This document shows positions 25,579 through 34,056 of a stretch of 64,000 bases of DNA, in pieces. The number at the start of each line of letters is the position of its first letter. Within the stretch, counting starts at the first letter, position 1. The translations under genes were made by a program, and so were the position numbers. Location of the stretch: contig CAWBCI010000091.1 in NCBI GenBank assembly GCA_963787195.1, positions 1 to 64,000 of the forward strand. Direction: 5' to 3'. Source of the DNA: CAWBCI01 sp963787195. Its GTDB lineage: Bacteria > Bacteroidota > Bacteroidia > Bacteroidales > JAGOPY01. The notes under the pieces are model-generated. The model was not told the DNA's origin. It was given only the letters and a program-made list of their open reading frames with translations, and made no database searches.

Positions 25579-26877
25579 TCAAGTGCTGGCCTCCTTCAGT
25601 ATATCTTCAAAAGCTTCTTTCCAGTCGGGCAGATTGGAGCGCTTGCTCAGGGTATCATTGTCCCACTCCCCGATAAGAGTACCATTCACTGCTTTTACTG
25701 CTTTGATCACATCCTTGATTAAGTTAATATGGGCGGGATCGCTCAGGGGATTCAACTGGTTAATGGCAAAAGCAAAGGGGAAAATTTTCAGCTTGGTAGG
25801 GGCGTCCGTGTCCAGGTCATAAAAATAAAAAGGATCGGCAATGCCGGCTCGAAAACCGGGAGTACCATTATAACCCATTGAAAAGTCCTCCAAAATATCA
25901 AGATCAATCAGGTTACGATACATATAAGGAAGGTTGAGCCTTACAAAATGCTGACGGCTTTTGGTGATCTCCTTATTCAACACTGCGGAAAGAGTATCCC
26001 TTTCCGTATTAAGTTTTTCAGGTTTATAAGAAGATAAAAACGAATTATGTATCCCTATCTCGGCATAGTCCCCAAGGGATTTAATAAGTACGTTAAACTG
26101 CCGGTTATTCACATGTATATTCTTGTCATTCAATCCATAAGAAGCAAAGAGGATAAAGTATACAGGCTTCAGGCCATATTTTTTCATGATATCCACTTGT
26201 TCCCTGTAGTTGTCGAGGGGGTCCCGCTGAAGGCCGCTCAATACCCGGGTCCTTTCCATAACTTCCTGGATATTAAAACTGAAGATAGATTTAAGATATC
26301 CGCCAATACTCCTGAGTAAACCTTTTTCCCGATAAACCCAGGCTGTGTCCATGTCGATGGTAGGAATAAACTTATAATGTTTTTCTTTGATTTCGAGATC
26401 AGAAAAATGTTCCTTCAAAACTGCCCCTATACGTTCAGCCCAAATATTCACCATGGGCTTGTTCAGAAAACCTTTCTGAAAGGCCAGACTTATCGGGGCT
26501 GTAAAGCGGTCATATTCATCCTTTACGTAAGGCAGGTATTCTTCATAACGCGATACCAGATAAAAACCGGCAGCAAAAGGGTCAAAGCCCAGGGCTGATT
26601 TTTTATTTATTGAAGGATAAATGGAAGGGATGCCATCCACTTCGGCGAAGGATATTTCCTGTCCTTCAATCCCTCTCTGAAACAGGAGGGGCGCAGAAGC
26701 AATGAATAGCTCTTCCCCCAGGGGATTTTTGGTATAAGAAAAACGACTTCCTGAATAAGCATTAAAAACATCAGCATCTGTAGTCAGCTCATAAGAGATC
26801 CCTAAAAGATCACCTATGATGAGCCGGAAGATATACTTGAGGCGGTTTGTAATTTTATGTGTATAGATCAGAAGCAT
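25579..26877 (-). CDS. NodB/DUF7033-like polysaccharide deacetylase homologue (copy 2)
   Basis: A 432-residue paralogue of the 19784-21085 product, sharing DPFAAGFYLVSRYEEYLPYVKDEYDRF, FIPTIDMDTAWVY (acid pair), AEIGIHNSFLSS (metal His), SRQHFVRLNLPYMYR and DFSMGYNGTPGFRAGIADPFYFYDL. The first copy reads DIDIAYAH where this one has DMDTAW. No signal peptide. A perfect -7 box lies only 8 bases before its ATG, so it probably has its own near-leaderless transcript, read toward the seven-gene operon. Proposed role: glycan de-N-acetylation or binding in the same pathway; activity unproven. Confidence 0.75.
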   Translation of the reverse strand: MLLIYTHKITNRLKYIFRLIIGDLLGISYELTTDADVFNAYSGSRFSYTKNPLGEELFIASAPLLFQRGIEGQEISFAEVDGIPSIYPSINKKSALGFDPFAAGFYLVSRYEEYLPYVKDEYDRFTAPISLAFQKGFLNKPMVNIWAERIGAVLKEHFSDLEIKEKHYKFIPTIDMDTAWVYREKGLLRSIGGYLKSIFSFNIQEVMERTRVLSGLQRDPLDNYREQVDIMKKYGLKPVYFILFASYGLNDKNIHVNNRQFNVLIKSLGDYAEIGIHNSFLSSYKPEKLNTERDTLSAVLNKEITKSRQHFVRLNLPYMYRNLIDLDILEDFSMGYNGTPGFRAGIADPFYFYDLDTDAPTKLKIFPFAFAINQLNPLSDPAHINLIKDVIKAVKAVNGTLIGEWDNDTLSKRSNLPDWKEAFEDILKEAST

Positions 26878-26884
26878 TTAATCA

Positions 26885-26892
26885 CAAATGTA
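26885..26892 (-). promoter_or_regulatory. -7 box close to the start of the second deacetylase homologue
   Basis: TACATTTG on the minus strand, 7 bases from the ATG at 26877. If used, the transcript would have almost no 5' leader. Confidence 0.4.
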
Positions 26893-26959
26893 AAAGAAAA
26901 TCATGGATGCATGTTAAAAACTAAGAAGATCCCTGACTGATTGCTTTATAAAAGTTTAG

Positions 26960-26967
26960 TATTTTTG
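26960..26967 (+). promoter_or_regulatory. -7 box of dnaX
   Basis: TATTTTTG, a perfect TAnnTTTG, 28 bases before the dnaX ATG at 26996. Confidence 0.5.
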
Positions 26968-26995
26968 GAGCTTATAGAGCTAGAAGGAAAAGAAA

Positions 26996-28744
26996 ATGGA
27001 GAATTTCATAGTATCGGCAAGAAAGTACCGTCCGGCCACCTTTGACATGGTTGTCGGGCAGGATTCTATTACATCCACTTTAAAGAACGCTATACGGAAC
27101 CAGCAACTGGCCCAGGCTTTCCTATTCTGCGGACCCCGTGGAGTTGGCAAAACAACTTGTGCACGTATCCTTGCCAAAACCATCAATTGCTTTCATCCCG
27201 TGAACCAGACCGAACCCTGTAATGAATGTGAAAGCTGCGTTTCCTTCAACCAATCCAATTCATTTAATATACATGAACTGGATGCGGCTTCAAATAATTC
27301 GGTGGATGACATCCGGAACCTGGTTGAACAGGTAAGGATACCCCCGCAGGTTGGAAAATATAAGATCTATATTATCGATGAGGTTCACATGCTTTCGGCC
27401 AATGCTTTTAACGCATTTCTGAAGACGCTTGAAGAACCGCCACCCTATGCAAAATTCATCCTGGCCACCACAGAAAAGCACAAGATCATCCCAACCATAC
27501 TTTCCCGTTGCCAGATCTTCGATTTCAAACGGATCACAGTGAAGGATATTTCGGATTATCTTTTATATGTTGCCAAGAATGAAGGGATCAGTACTTCGGA
27601 AGAAGCCCTGCATATGATTGCCCAGAAAGCTGACGGGGCCCTCCGTGACGCCCTTTCCTTCTTCGACCAGCTTGTGAGTTTTAGTGGAAAGGAACTGAGT
27701 TATGAAACCGTCATTGAACATCTCAATATCCTGGATCATACCTATTATTTTAAAATTCTGGATCAAATATTAAACAGGGATACTGCAGCCACACTGCTGA
27801 CCATCAACGAGATCATTGAAAGAGGATTTGAAGGCCAGCATTTTATCATTGGCCTGGGGGAACATTTTCGGAATCTTCTGGTAGCTAAAGACCCATCGAC
27901 AATTTCATTGCTTGAGGTGAGCCCTGCGGTTCAGAGCCGTTACTTGCAACAATCGACCTCCTGTTCATCCGAATTCCTCTTAAAGGCCCTCGAAATACAG
28001 AATCAATGCGACCTGAATTACAAAATGGCCAATAATAAAAGGCTCCTGATAGAACTGGCCCTTTTGCAGATATGCACTATATCAAGCGCAGCAAGTAACA
28101 AGGTCGAAAAAAAAAAGTCACTGATTGAACCCGGGCCGGCATCTACTGAAAATATTGAAAAAGCGCCTTCTCAAGCAGGTGATTATTCACCTGCAACATC
28201 TGAGCCTGTAAAACATAAGCCTCCTGAAAACAAAGTTGCCGTACAAAGCGAAAAAAGGCCTTCTTCAGTTAAAATACCCTCAGAAATGAGGACCATCTCT
28301 ATCAGGCCGGAAAATCATAAAGAAAAAGCTGATAATGGGAATGGAAAAACAGAAATGGATCCTGATAAATTTGACAACCAGGATTTCGATCAGGAAAAAT
28401 TCATGAAGGTCTGGAACTATTTCAAAGAGAGTATTGCCCGACAGCATCCCAGCTTTTATAATACTCTAAAATTACATGAGCCATTGCTTAAAGAGAATTT
28501 CCGCATCGAACTGCCTGTCGATAACAAAGTCCTGGAAACGACTGTACAGGAGCATAAAATGGAAATGCTCGATTTTCTGAGGAACGAACTCCAGAACTAT
28601 AAAATATCACTCGATACAATTATCCTTGAAAAAGGTGAAAGCACCCTCCCCTACACTGCCGATGAAAAATACCAGTCCATGGTTGAAAAAAACCCCAACC
28701 TGAAAATCCTGAAAGATAAACTAGATCTTGAGGTTGAGTATTGA
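26996..28744 (+). CDS. dnaX: DNA polymerase III subunit gamma/tau
   Basis: Clamp-loader ATPase of the replisome. The 582-residue protein has Walker A GPRGVGKTT (46-54), a zinc module with C65, C75, C78 and C81 (CFHPVNQTEPCNECESC), Walker B IIDEVHMLS, the TTEKHKIIPTILSRCQIFDF sensor region and a collar domain to about residue 365. Then come a charged low-complexity linker (about 370-460) and a C-terminal domain. No slippery A-run frameshift site with a short gamma product is obvious, although AAAAAAAAAG occurs near 28112 in the linker start. Size is typical for Bacteroidota. Confidence 0.95.
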   Translation: MENFIVSARKYRPATFDMVVGQDSITSTLKNAIRNQQLAQAFLFCGPRGVGKTTCARILAKTINCFHPVNQTEPCNECESCVSFNQSNSFNIHELDAASNNSVDDIRNLVEQVRIPPQVGKYKIYIIDEVHMLSANAFNAFLKTLEEPPPYAKFILATTEKHKIIPTILSRCQIFDFKRITVKDISDYLLYVAKNEGISTSEEALHMIAQKADGALRDALSFFDQLVSFSGKELSYETVIEHLNILDHTYYFKILDQILNRDTAATLLTINEIIERGFEGQHFIIGLGEHFRNLLVAKDPSTISLLEVSPAVQSRYLQQSTSCSSEFLLKALEIQNQCDLNYKMANNKRLLIELALLQICTISSAASNKVEKKKSLIEPGPASTENIEKAPSQAGDYSPATSEPVKHKPPENKVAVQSEKRPSSVKIPSEMRTISIRPENHKEKADNGNGKTEMDPDKFDNQDFDQEKFMKVWNYFKESIARQHPSFYNTLKLHEPLLKENFRIELPVDNKVLETTVQEHKMEMLDFLRNELQNYKISLDTIILEKGESTLPYTADEKYQSMVEKNPNLKILKDKLDLEVEY

Positions 28745-28760
28745 TAGGGTACTAGATACC

Positions 28761-28874
28761 GGGTATTAGGTATTAGGTATTAGGTATTGGGTATTGGGTA
28801 TTAGTTAGTGGTCAGTGGTAAATGACTGCTGACTGCGACTGCCGACTGCTGACTGCTGACTGCTGACTGCTGAC
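28761..28874. repeat. Two adjacent heptamer arrays between dnaX and the ArsM-like gene
   Basis: First array (about 28761-28804): about six units of TATTAGG/TATTGGG. Second array (about 28823-28874): about seven units of CTGACTG/CTGACTGC-type heptamers with slight interruptions. They lie between the convergent stops at 28744 and 28880. Confidence 0.85.
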
Positions 28875-28879
28875 TTCCC

Positions 28880-29737
28880 CTAATGGTTCCCGCAGCAAAC
28901 ATGATCTTCTTCTCCGGCGTGGCAGCATGGTTTTTCGGCTGAAATAGTGACTGAAAAAATGCCTTTCCCGTTTTCCTTAAATTCCTGTACTTCTTCCGGC
29001 GGGAGATAATAATGCAGCATGGCATCGGGTAATTCAAGTTTCTTTAAATCATGGATATAAATTTCCTCAAATCCCGCCTCGTTGATCATTCCTACATAAT
29101 CCTCCAGTTTTTCAGATCCTGCTAAACATCCCACGTACATATCCGCATCGGCTTTCAGGCCGCTGGGCATATCACCGCGGACTACTATATCGGAAAAACA
29201 AAAATTGCCATGATGTTTAAGCACCCTGTAGGTTTCCTGCAATGCTTTCAGTTTATCAGGGACCATATTGAACGCATAATTGCCAATAACCACCCGTGCT
29301 GATTCGTCAACCACAGGAAGATTTTCGACATCCCCCAGGCGGAATTCAACATTGTTAAATCCTGCCAGTTCAGCATTGGTCCTGGCTTTGTTAACCATAG
29401 CTTCCATCACATCCACCCCAATAACTTTGCCATTCGCCCCGGTCATTTCCCGTGCAATAAGGCTATTGATACCGGTTCCTGAACCCAGGTCCAAAACCGT
29501 ATCCCCTTCCTTGATGCCGGCAAAACTGGCGGCTGAGTTTCCACCCATGCCCAGGTCGGCATATGGGTTATAAACAGCATCATCATTATAGAAAGCATTA
29601 TCACCGGACGCAGCCCCGGAATGACATCCGCAACTACCACCGCAACCGCAAGCTGAATCTTCTATTTCAGCGCTTTCAACTTGAATTTCAGTGAATTTAC
29701 TTTGCATGCTATCTTCGAACTGTTCTGAATTTTGCAT
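28880..29737 (-). CDS. arsM: ArsM-like arsenite methyltransferase (atypical cysteine set)
   Basis: SAM-dependent methyltransferase of 285 residues. It has a cysteine cluster at 30-38 (C30, C32, C36, C38), SAM motif VLDLGSGTGINSLIAREM (81-98), GVDVMEAMV, GNYAFNMVPDKLKALQETYRVLKHHG and MYVGCLAGSEKLEDYV (C204), and a Cys/His-rich tail (CCHAG...VCC). This is the ArsM layout. However, the position that is Cys in SNCVxNL of confirmed ArsM enzymes is Y154 here. One of the three arsenic-binding cysteines is therefore missing, and the substrate or extent of methylation may differ. A strong ribosome binding site (TAAGGAGG) precedes the ATG. No ars operon genes are next to it. Confidence 0.75.
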   Translation of the reverse strand: MQNSEQFEDSMQSKFTEIQVESAEIEDSACGCGGSCGCHSGAASGDNAFYNDDAVYNPYADLGMGGNSAASFAGIKEGDTVLDLGSGTGINSLIAREMTGANGKVIGVDVMEAMVNKARTNAELAGFNNVEFRLGDVENLPVVDESARVVIGNYAFNMVPDKLKALQETYRVLKHHGNFCFSDIVVRGDMPSGLKADADMYVGCLAGSEKLEDYVGMINEAGFEEIYIHDLKKLELPDAMLHYYLPPEEVQEFKENGKGIFSVTISAEKPCCHAGEEDHVCCGNH

Positions 29738-29842
29738 ATTATCCTCCTTAATTATAATTTTTATTTAGACTTGATTTTTTGAGCTGGTAAAATTAATGTC
29801 AATGATGCATGGGCTATGTTAAGAAAATGTTAAAATAGTTAG

Positions 29843-29874
29843 TGGGTATTGGGTATTAGATATTGGGTATTGGT
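29843..29874. repeat. Short TATTGGG/TATTAGA heptamer array
   Basis: Four to five units of GGGTATT-type heptamers between the ArsM-like gene start and the palindromic terminator of the M16 gene, the same unit as the array at 28761. Confidence 0.75.
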
Positions 29875-29886
29875 AAATTGGGTGAT

Positions 29887-29925
29887 AAAAAAAAGTCGTC
29901 CTACACTTATAAGTGTAGGACGACT
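29887..29925 (-). terminator. Perfect-palindrome terminator of the M16 peptidase gene
   Basis: A 32-base perfect palindrome (arms 29894-29909 and 29910-29925, each 16 bases) preceded on the plus strand by an A-run, i.e. a T-run after the hairpin for minus-strand transcription. It lies 52 bases beyond the M16 stop. Confidence 0.8.
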
Positions 29926-29932
29926 AATCACC

Positions 29933-29948
29933 GCAGGTCATGACCTGC
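29933..29948. repeat. Second perfect palindrome next to the terminator
   Basis: GCAGGTCATGACCTGC, 16 bases and perfectly self-complementary, 7 bases from the larger terminator palindrome and between it and the M16 stop. Could be part of a tandem termination structure or a dispersed element. Confidence 0.7.
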
Positions 29949-29977
29949 CACTATTTCAGATGATCATTGATAAGTAG

Positions 29978-32842
29978 TTATTTCCCCTCTTCCTTTATCA
30001 TCGGGTTCTTCTCATTATTCTTATTGCTGGTAGGTAAAAGCATGATATCAATCACGTTGTCCCCAAAAAATTTATTGGCGGCTGCCTTAATGCTTTCAAT
30101 ACTTAATCCGTTCACGTACTTGTCAAAATCATTCACATCTGAATAATCCAATCCCATATAGTCATGGCTTTTTAAAGTACTCAGCCAGTATTCATTTTTA
30201 CGGAGGTTTTCCTGATGTTCCTTTAACTTGTTTTCGATCACCCCTTTGAGGTCCTTTTCCTCAGGGCCATTGGCTTTGATCTTATTGATCTCATCATAGA
30301 CAATAGCTTTCAGTTTGTCAGCATTCTCAGGATCGCAATTGAAATAGATCGTCACCTGGTAATTTTCATAAGGATATTTCTGCATGCTGGGAAAGCAGGC
30401 CACCCCATATGAGCCACCTTGTTCTTCCCTTATTGTCTCAGTATACCTTACATCCAGAATATCGCAAAGGGCTGTCAGGTTAAGGCGGTCAGCAAAATTA
30501 TCATAATCAAATTCCCCGGTATAGGTCACATAAACCGTCCCTTTTGGGACTTCCATATCACGGTGTAACACTTTTTCAATTCTACCCTTTGGAGGCCTTA
30601 TCCCATCATCCTTCCAGGTCTCGTTACTTTTCATCATAGGCAATCCACCCAGGTATTTTTCAATCATAGCCCTATCCCTTTCCGGGTCTATATTTCCCAC
30701 AAAATAGAAAGTGAAATTGCCGGGAGTCCCGAATCTTTCGCGGTAGATTTTGGATGCTACATTCAGTTGGGCCTCATCTAAAAGTTTTACGGTCATGGGA
30801 CGTACCCTGGGATTGTAATTGGCCAGGGTAACACTTATTGTGTCCCTTAAAGCCGTCGTAGGATCCAATTCCCTGTTTGCAACCATAGTCCTGGTCCGGT
30901 TCATGAATGAATTGAAACCTGTTTTATCCAGACGGGGTTCGGTAAAGTATAAATATACCAGTTGTAACATGGTTTCCATATCTTTAGGAGCGCAATTTCC
31001 TGAAAAGTCCTGGGTCAGGCCTCCTATCCGTGGAGAGGCATTGGCATTGATACCGGCCAGTTTTTTCTGCAGTTCAATATTGTCAAAACCATCGAGTCCG
31101 CTTTCATTGGCAATGCCAGCGGCAAACTGGGCTGAAATCAGATCTTTCACGTCATACAATGAAGTTCCGCCCAAACTATAGGCCGTCATTTGTATCTCAT
31201 CCTGCTTGAAATCAGTGGGTTTAATAATGACCTTAACTCCATTGCTCAGTGTCCAATCGATAGTGCCGAGTTTCTTATCCCTGGCTTTTTTAGCAACTTT
31301 GCCTGGTGTAGGTTCATCGCTTACAAGAGGCTTATTACTCACTTTATCAACATATGGATCAATTTTCTCAGTAGCCACAGCATTTACAGCAGCCAGGACC
31401 GATGCTGTATCCGGTATGACAAGGCCTTCTTTTTCAGGGGCCATGATTATGACTACACGATTATCGTCGGTGATCCATTCTTTCGAAAGATTATTCACTT
31501 CCTCTAGTTTAACACCCGGAAGCATGTCATGCATGAATTTATAATCAAATTCTATCCCGGGGCTTGGTTCGGCAGTCAAAAAATTCTGGTAATACTGCCA
31601 TATGAGCTTATCGGATTCCTGCTTCTCCCGCTCATTATATTGCTGTTCGAGCATGCTCAGGATACTTTTCTGGGCCCGTTCAAATTCTCCCGGGGTGAAG
31701 CCATATCTTTTCAGTCTTTCATTTTCCCTTAGCAAGGTATTAAGGGAGGTCTGTAAATCATTGTCTTTGGCCACTGCAAGGGAAATAAAAGCATCTTTAG
31801 TCTTCACCAGGTCGGTATATTGTCCTCTCGCGAAAACAAAGGGAGGATTTTCAGCCTGCGTAAGTTCCTGCAAACGGTTGTTGAACATATAAGCAAATAA
31901 TTGTTCTAATATAGTTTTACGGTAATAGCCCATATCCTTATCCTTCACCGGGTCATGCTTATAATAGACCTGAACGATGGGATACATAGCTTCCTTGTCC
32001 GATTCAATGGCTACCAGTGTCTGCTGGTTATCCGGAACAGGGAAAAGTTTTTCTTTACGTTCGTCAGTATTTGCAGGGACTTGTGAGAAAAGGTCCTTGA
32101 TCTTCCGTTCTATTTCTTTGCCATCAAAGTCACCAACTGCCACTACTGCCTGCAGATCGGGCCTGTACCAGTCGTGATAGAATTTCTTCAACACATCATA
32201 ATGAAAGGTGTCGATAAGGTGTATATTGCCTATAACGTCATGGTCGGCATATTTGGACCCCTTGTAAAGGACCTTGTTTGCTTTGATCATCATCCGGAAC
32301 ATGGCATTGCGGCCTTGTCTCCATTCTTCATGGATCACTCCCCTTTCATCATCTATCTCCTTATCGTCATAAGTCACGTAATGCGACCAGTCGAGCAGGA
32401 TCAGCAGGGCGCTGTCTATAATTTTGGGATCAGTGGTCGGCACTTTCTGCAACATGTAATTAGTCTCATCCGTATTGGTAAATGCATTGATTTCAGGTCC
32501 GAACTTCATCCCGATAGATTGCAGGTAATTAATAATCTGTTTTTTCTCGAAATGTTTGGTCCCATTGAATGCCATGTGTTCACAAAAATGGGCCAGGCCG
32601 TTCTGGTTGGAATCTTCCTCAATAGCTCCTGCGTCCTCTACAAGAAAAAACTCTGCCCGGTCTTTCGGGTTTTTATTCTCCCTTATATAATAGGTGAGTC
32701 CGTTATCAAGTTTCCCGTAGATCACTTTCGGATCGAGAGGCACCTGTGCCTTCGGGTCGAATTTAATATCCTGTGCCAGGATCAGACCTGAAAACAGGAA
32801 TAGAAAAGCAAAAAATGCTGAAAAGCTGATAAATTTTTTCAT
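29978..32842 (-). CDS. M16 family zinc peptidase (two-lobe, exported)
   Basis: A 954-residue insulinase/pitrilysin-type metalloprotease with a signal peptide (residues 1-23, ending ILAQ). The inverted zinc motif is H85-F-C-E88-H89 in NGLAHFCEHMAFNGT, with the distal Glu in GVIHEEWRQGRN. The second, inactive M16 half starts near residue 520 (TIDWTLSNGVKVIIKPTDFKQDEI). Both halves are present, so it is a full-length single-chain enzyme working in the periplasm or at the outer membrane, probably on peptides. It has its own promoter pair and a strong terminator, so it is a single-gene unit. Confidence 0.93.
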   Translation of the reverse strand: MKKFISFSAFFAFLFLFSGLILAQDIKFDPKAQVPLDPKVIYGKLDNGLTYYIRENKNPKDRAEFFLVEDAGAIEEDSNQNGLAHFCEHMAFNGTKHFEKKQIINYLQSIGMKFGPEINAFTNTDETNYMLQKVPTTDPKIIDSALLILLDWSHYVTYDDKEIDDERGVIHEEWRQGRNAMFRMMIKANKVLYKGSKYADHDVIGNIHLIDTFHYDVLKKFYHDWYRPDLQAVVAVGDFDGKEIERKIKDLFSQVPANTDERKEKLFPVPDNQQTLVAIESDKEAMYPIVQVYYKHDPVKDKDMGYYRKTILEQLFAYMFNNRLQELTQAENPPFVFARGQYTDLVKTKDAFISLAVAKDNDLQTSLNTLLRENERLKRYGFTPGEFERAQKSILSMLEQQYNEREKQESDKLIWQYYQNFLTAEPSPGIEFDYKFMHDMLPGVKLEEVNNLSKEWITDDNRVVIIMAPEKEGLVIPDTASVLAAVNAVATEKIDPYVDKVSNKPLVSDEPTPGKVAKKARDKKLGTIDWTLSNGVKVIIKPTDFKQDEIQMTAYSLGGTSLYDVKDLISAQFAAGIANESGLDGFDNIELQKKLAGINANASPRIGGLTQDFSGNCAPKDMETMLQLVYLYFTEPRLDKTGFNSFMNRTRTMVANRELDPTTALRDTISVTLANYNPRVRPMTVKLLDEAQLNVASKIYRERFGTPGNFTFYFVGNIDPERDRAMIEKYLGGLPMMKSNETWKDDGIRPPKGRIEKVLHRDMEVPKGTVYVTYTGEFDYDNFADRLNLTALCDILDVRYTETIREEQGGSYGVACFPSMQKYPYENYQVTIYFNCDPENADKLKAIVYDEINKIKANGPEEKDLKGVIENKLKEHQENLRKNEYWLSTLKSHDYMGLDYSDVNDFDKYVNGLSIESIKAAANKFFGDNVIDIMLLPTSNKNNEKNPMIKEEGK

Positions 32843-32886
32843 TCTGTATATTTTTTGATGAATTAATTGGTTTTAGAGATTCATCA

Positions 32887-32919
32887 CAAAGATATTGAAA
32901 GATGAAGAATATTTACAAA
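32887..32919 (-). promoter_or_regulatory. Bacteroidota-type promoter of the M16 peptidase
   Basis: Minus-strand TATCTTTG -7 box (32887-32894) and TTTG -33 element (32916-32919) with 21 bases between them; the gene starts 44 bases downstream. Confidence 0.6.
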
Positions 32920-33028
32920 TTATGCCTGAAAAAGCAGCATGCCTCAATGAATTCTCTTCAATCATACCATGTGCTTTACTAAGAGATGACCTGTTATTTA
33001 TAAGTATTTCATCCAAGCCAATAATTTA

Positions 33029-33036
33029 TAACTTTG
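33029..33036 (+). promoter_or_regulatory. -7 box of the acyltransferase gene
   Basis: TAACTTTG, a perfect TAnnTTTG, 27 bases before the ATG at 33064; it rules out the upstream TTG as a start codon. Confidence 0.5.
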
Positions 33037-33063
33037 TGGCAAGCATTTATTAGAATATACATT

Positions 33064-33609
33064 ATGCTATCTTTCTTAGCGAGACTAATCCTTCATCTGG
33101 CAGGATGGAAAATTGGCGAAAAAATTCCTGTCGGAGTCAAAAAATGCATCATTATCATGGCCCCGCACACCAGCAACTGGGATTTCGTGATAGGGCGCCT
33201 GGCTTATTTTAAATGGAAAGTCAAGGTAAAGATACTCATCAAGAAGGAAGCTTTCTTTTTTCCCATAGGGGGATTACTGAAGAAGGCCGGAGGAATTCCC
33301 ATAGACCGCAGCAAGAATAACCGGGTGGTTGATCAGATCAGTAAATTTTTCGATGAAGCCGACAGCATGTATATTGTGATAACGCCCGAGGGCACCCGCA
33401 AACCCAACCCCCACTGGAAAAAGGGATTTTACCATATAGCACAGCAGGCCAATGTCCCGATAGCCTTAGGTTATATGGATTATGCAAAGAAGGAAGGCGG
33501 GGTAGGAAAGCTTATCTATCCGAATGGCGATCTGGAAGGCCAGATGAAGGAAATCAAGGATTTTTACCGGGATAAAGTCGCCAGGCATCCGGAGAATTTT
33601 GCACTGTAA
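33064..33609 (+). CDS. 1-acyl-sn-glycerol-3-phosphate acyltransferase-like protein
   Basis: A 181-residue PlsC-family protein that would acylate lysophosphatidate or a related lysolipid at the inner membrane. Motif I is HTSNWDF (H-x4-D), motif II region GGIPIDRSKNN, motif III TPEGTRKPNPHWKKGFYHIA and motif IV ANVPIALGYMDY. It is shorter than classic PlsC and closer to small PlsC-like proteins of Bacteroidota. The N-terminus (LARLILHLAGWKI) is an amphipathic or membrane anchor. The heptamer array begins 2 bases after the stop. Confidence 0.85.
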   Translation: MLSFLARLILHLAGWKIGEKIPVGVKKCIIIMAPHTSNWDFVIGRLAYFKWKVKVKILIKKEAFFFPIGGLLKKAGGIPIDRSKNNRVVDQISKFFDEADSMYIVITPEGTRKPNPHWKKGFYHIAQQANVPIALGYMDYAKKEGGVGKLIYPNGDLEGQMKEIKDFYRDKVARHPENFAL

Positions 33610-33611
33610 AA

Positions 33612-33702
33612 TCGTGAGTCGTGAGTCGTGAGTCGTGAGTCGTGAGTCGTGAATCGTGAGTCGTGAATCGTGAGTCGTGAGTCGTGAATCGTGAGTCGTG
33701 AA
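33612..33702. repeat. 13-unit TCGTGAG/TCGTGAA heptamer array
   Basis: Exactly 13 consecutive units of TCGTGAR fill 91 bases; nine end in G and four in A. The array starts 2 bases after the acyltransferase stop codon. Confidence 0.95.
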
Positions 33703-33752
33703 TAGTTATGTTGTAATTGGATTTTGATGAAGTTATAACTGCAATTCGCCCC

Positions 33753-33895
33753 CAGATCCCTCATTTTATCGGGATGACGGTGAATCTTGCCTTAAAGAAA
33801 AGCGGCGCGGCACGCCATAAAAATTTCCAAATATGTGCCGCGCCGCTTTTATAAAAACACCACAGAGCCGTCATCCCGGCGCATGCCGGGATCTG
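33753..33895. repeat. Nested REP/MITE-like palindromic element
   Basis: Outer 28-base ends (33753-33780 and 33868-33895) are inverted repeats sharing CAGATCCC and CGGGATGACGG; the right end itself folds as CCCGGCGCATGCCGGG. Inside are 16-base perfect arms AAAAGCGGCGCGGCAC (33798-33813) and its complement (33835-33850) around a 21-base loop. There is no coding frame, so it is a non-autonomous repeat element of about 143 bases. Confidence 0.75.
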
Positions 33896-33978
33896 TAAGA
33901 ATCATGTAGATAAATAATTTATTAGTTAGTAGAATGTGAATTGAAAGTAGCTTTCATAATTAACAATTTCACAAAAAT

Positions 33979-34009
33979 TTTGGCAATTTAAAAAATAAGA
34001 CTACTTTTG
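33979..34009 (+). promoter_or_regulatory. Bacteroidota promoter of the tRNA-Val region
   Basis: TTTG (33979-33982), 19 bases, then TACTTTTG (34002-34009), a complete -33/-7 pair. It precedes the first broken tRNA copy at 34057, so a transcript would run through that copy before the intact tRNA at 34199. Confidence 0.6.
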
Positions 34010-34056
34010 CACTCCAATTTCGGAATAACGTTCTTTTAATTAATTCTGAAAAGAAT

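Noticed and set aside
28100..28130. Programmed frameshift site producing a short gamma form of DnaX
   Set aside because: An A-rich run occurs at the linker start, but no clear downstream stem-loop or upstream SD-like element with the right spacing was seen.
33612..33702. Possible CRISPR array
   Set aside because: Units are seven bases long and contiguous with no spacers, and no cas gene is present in the window.
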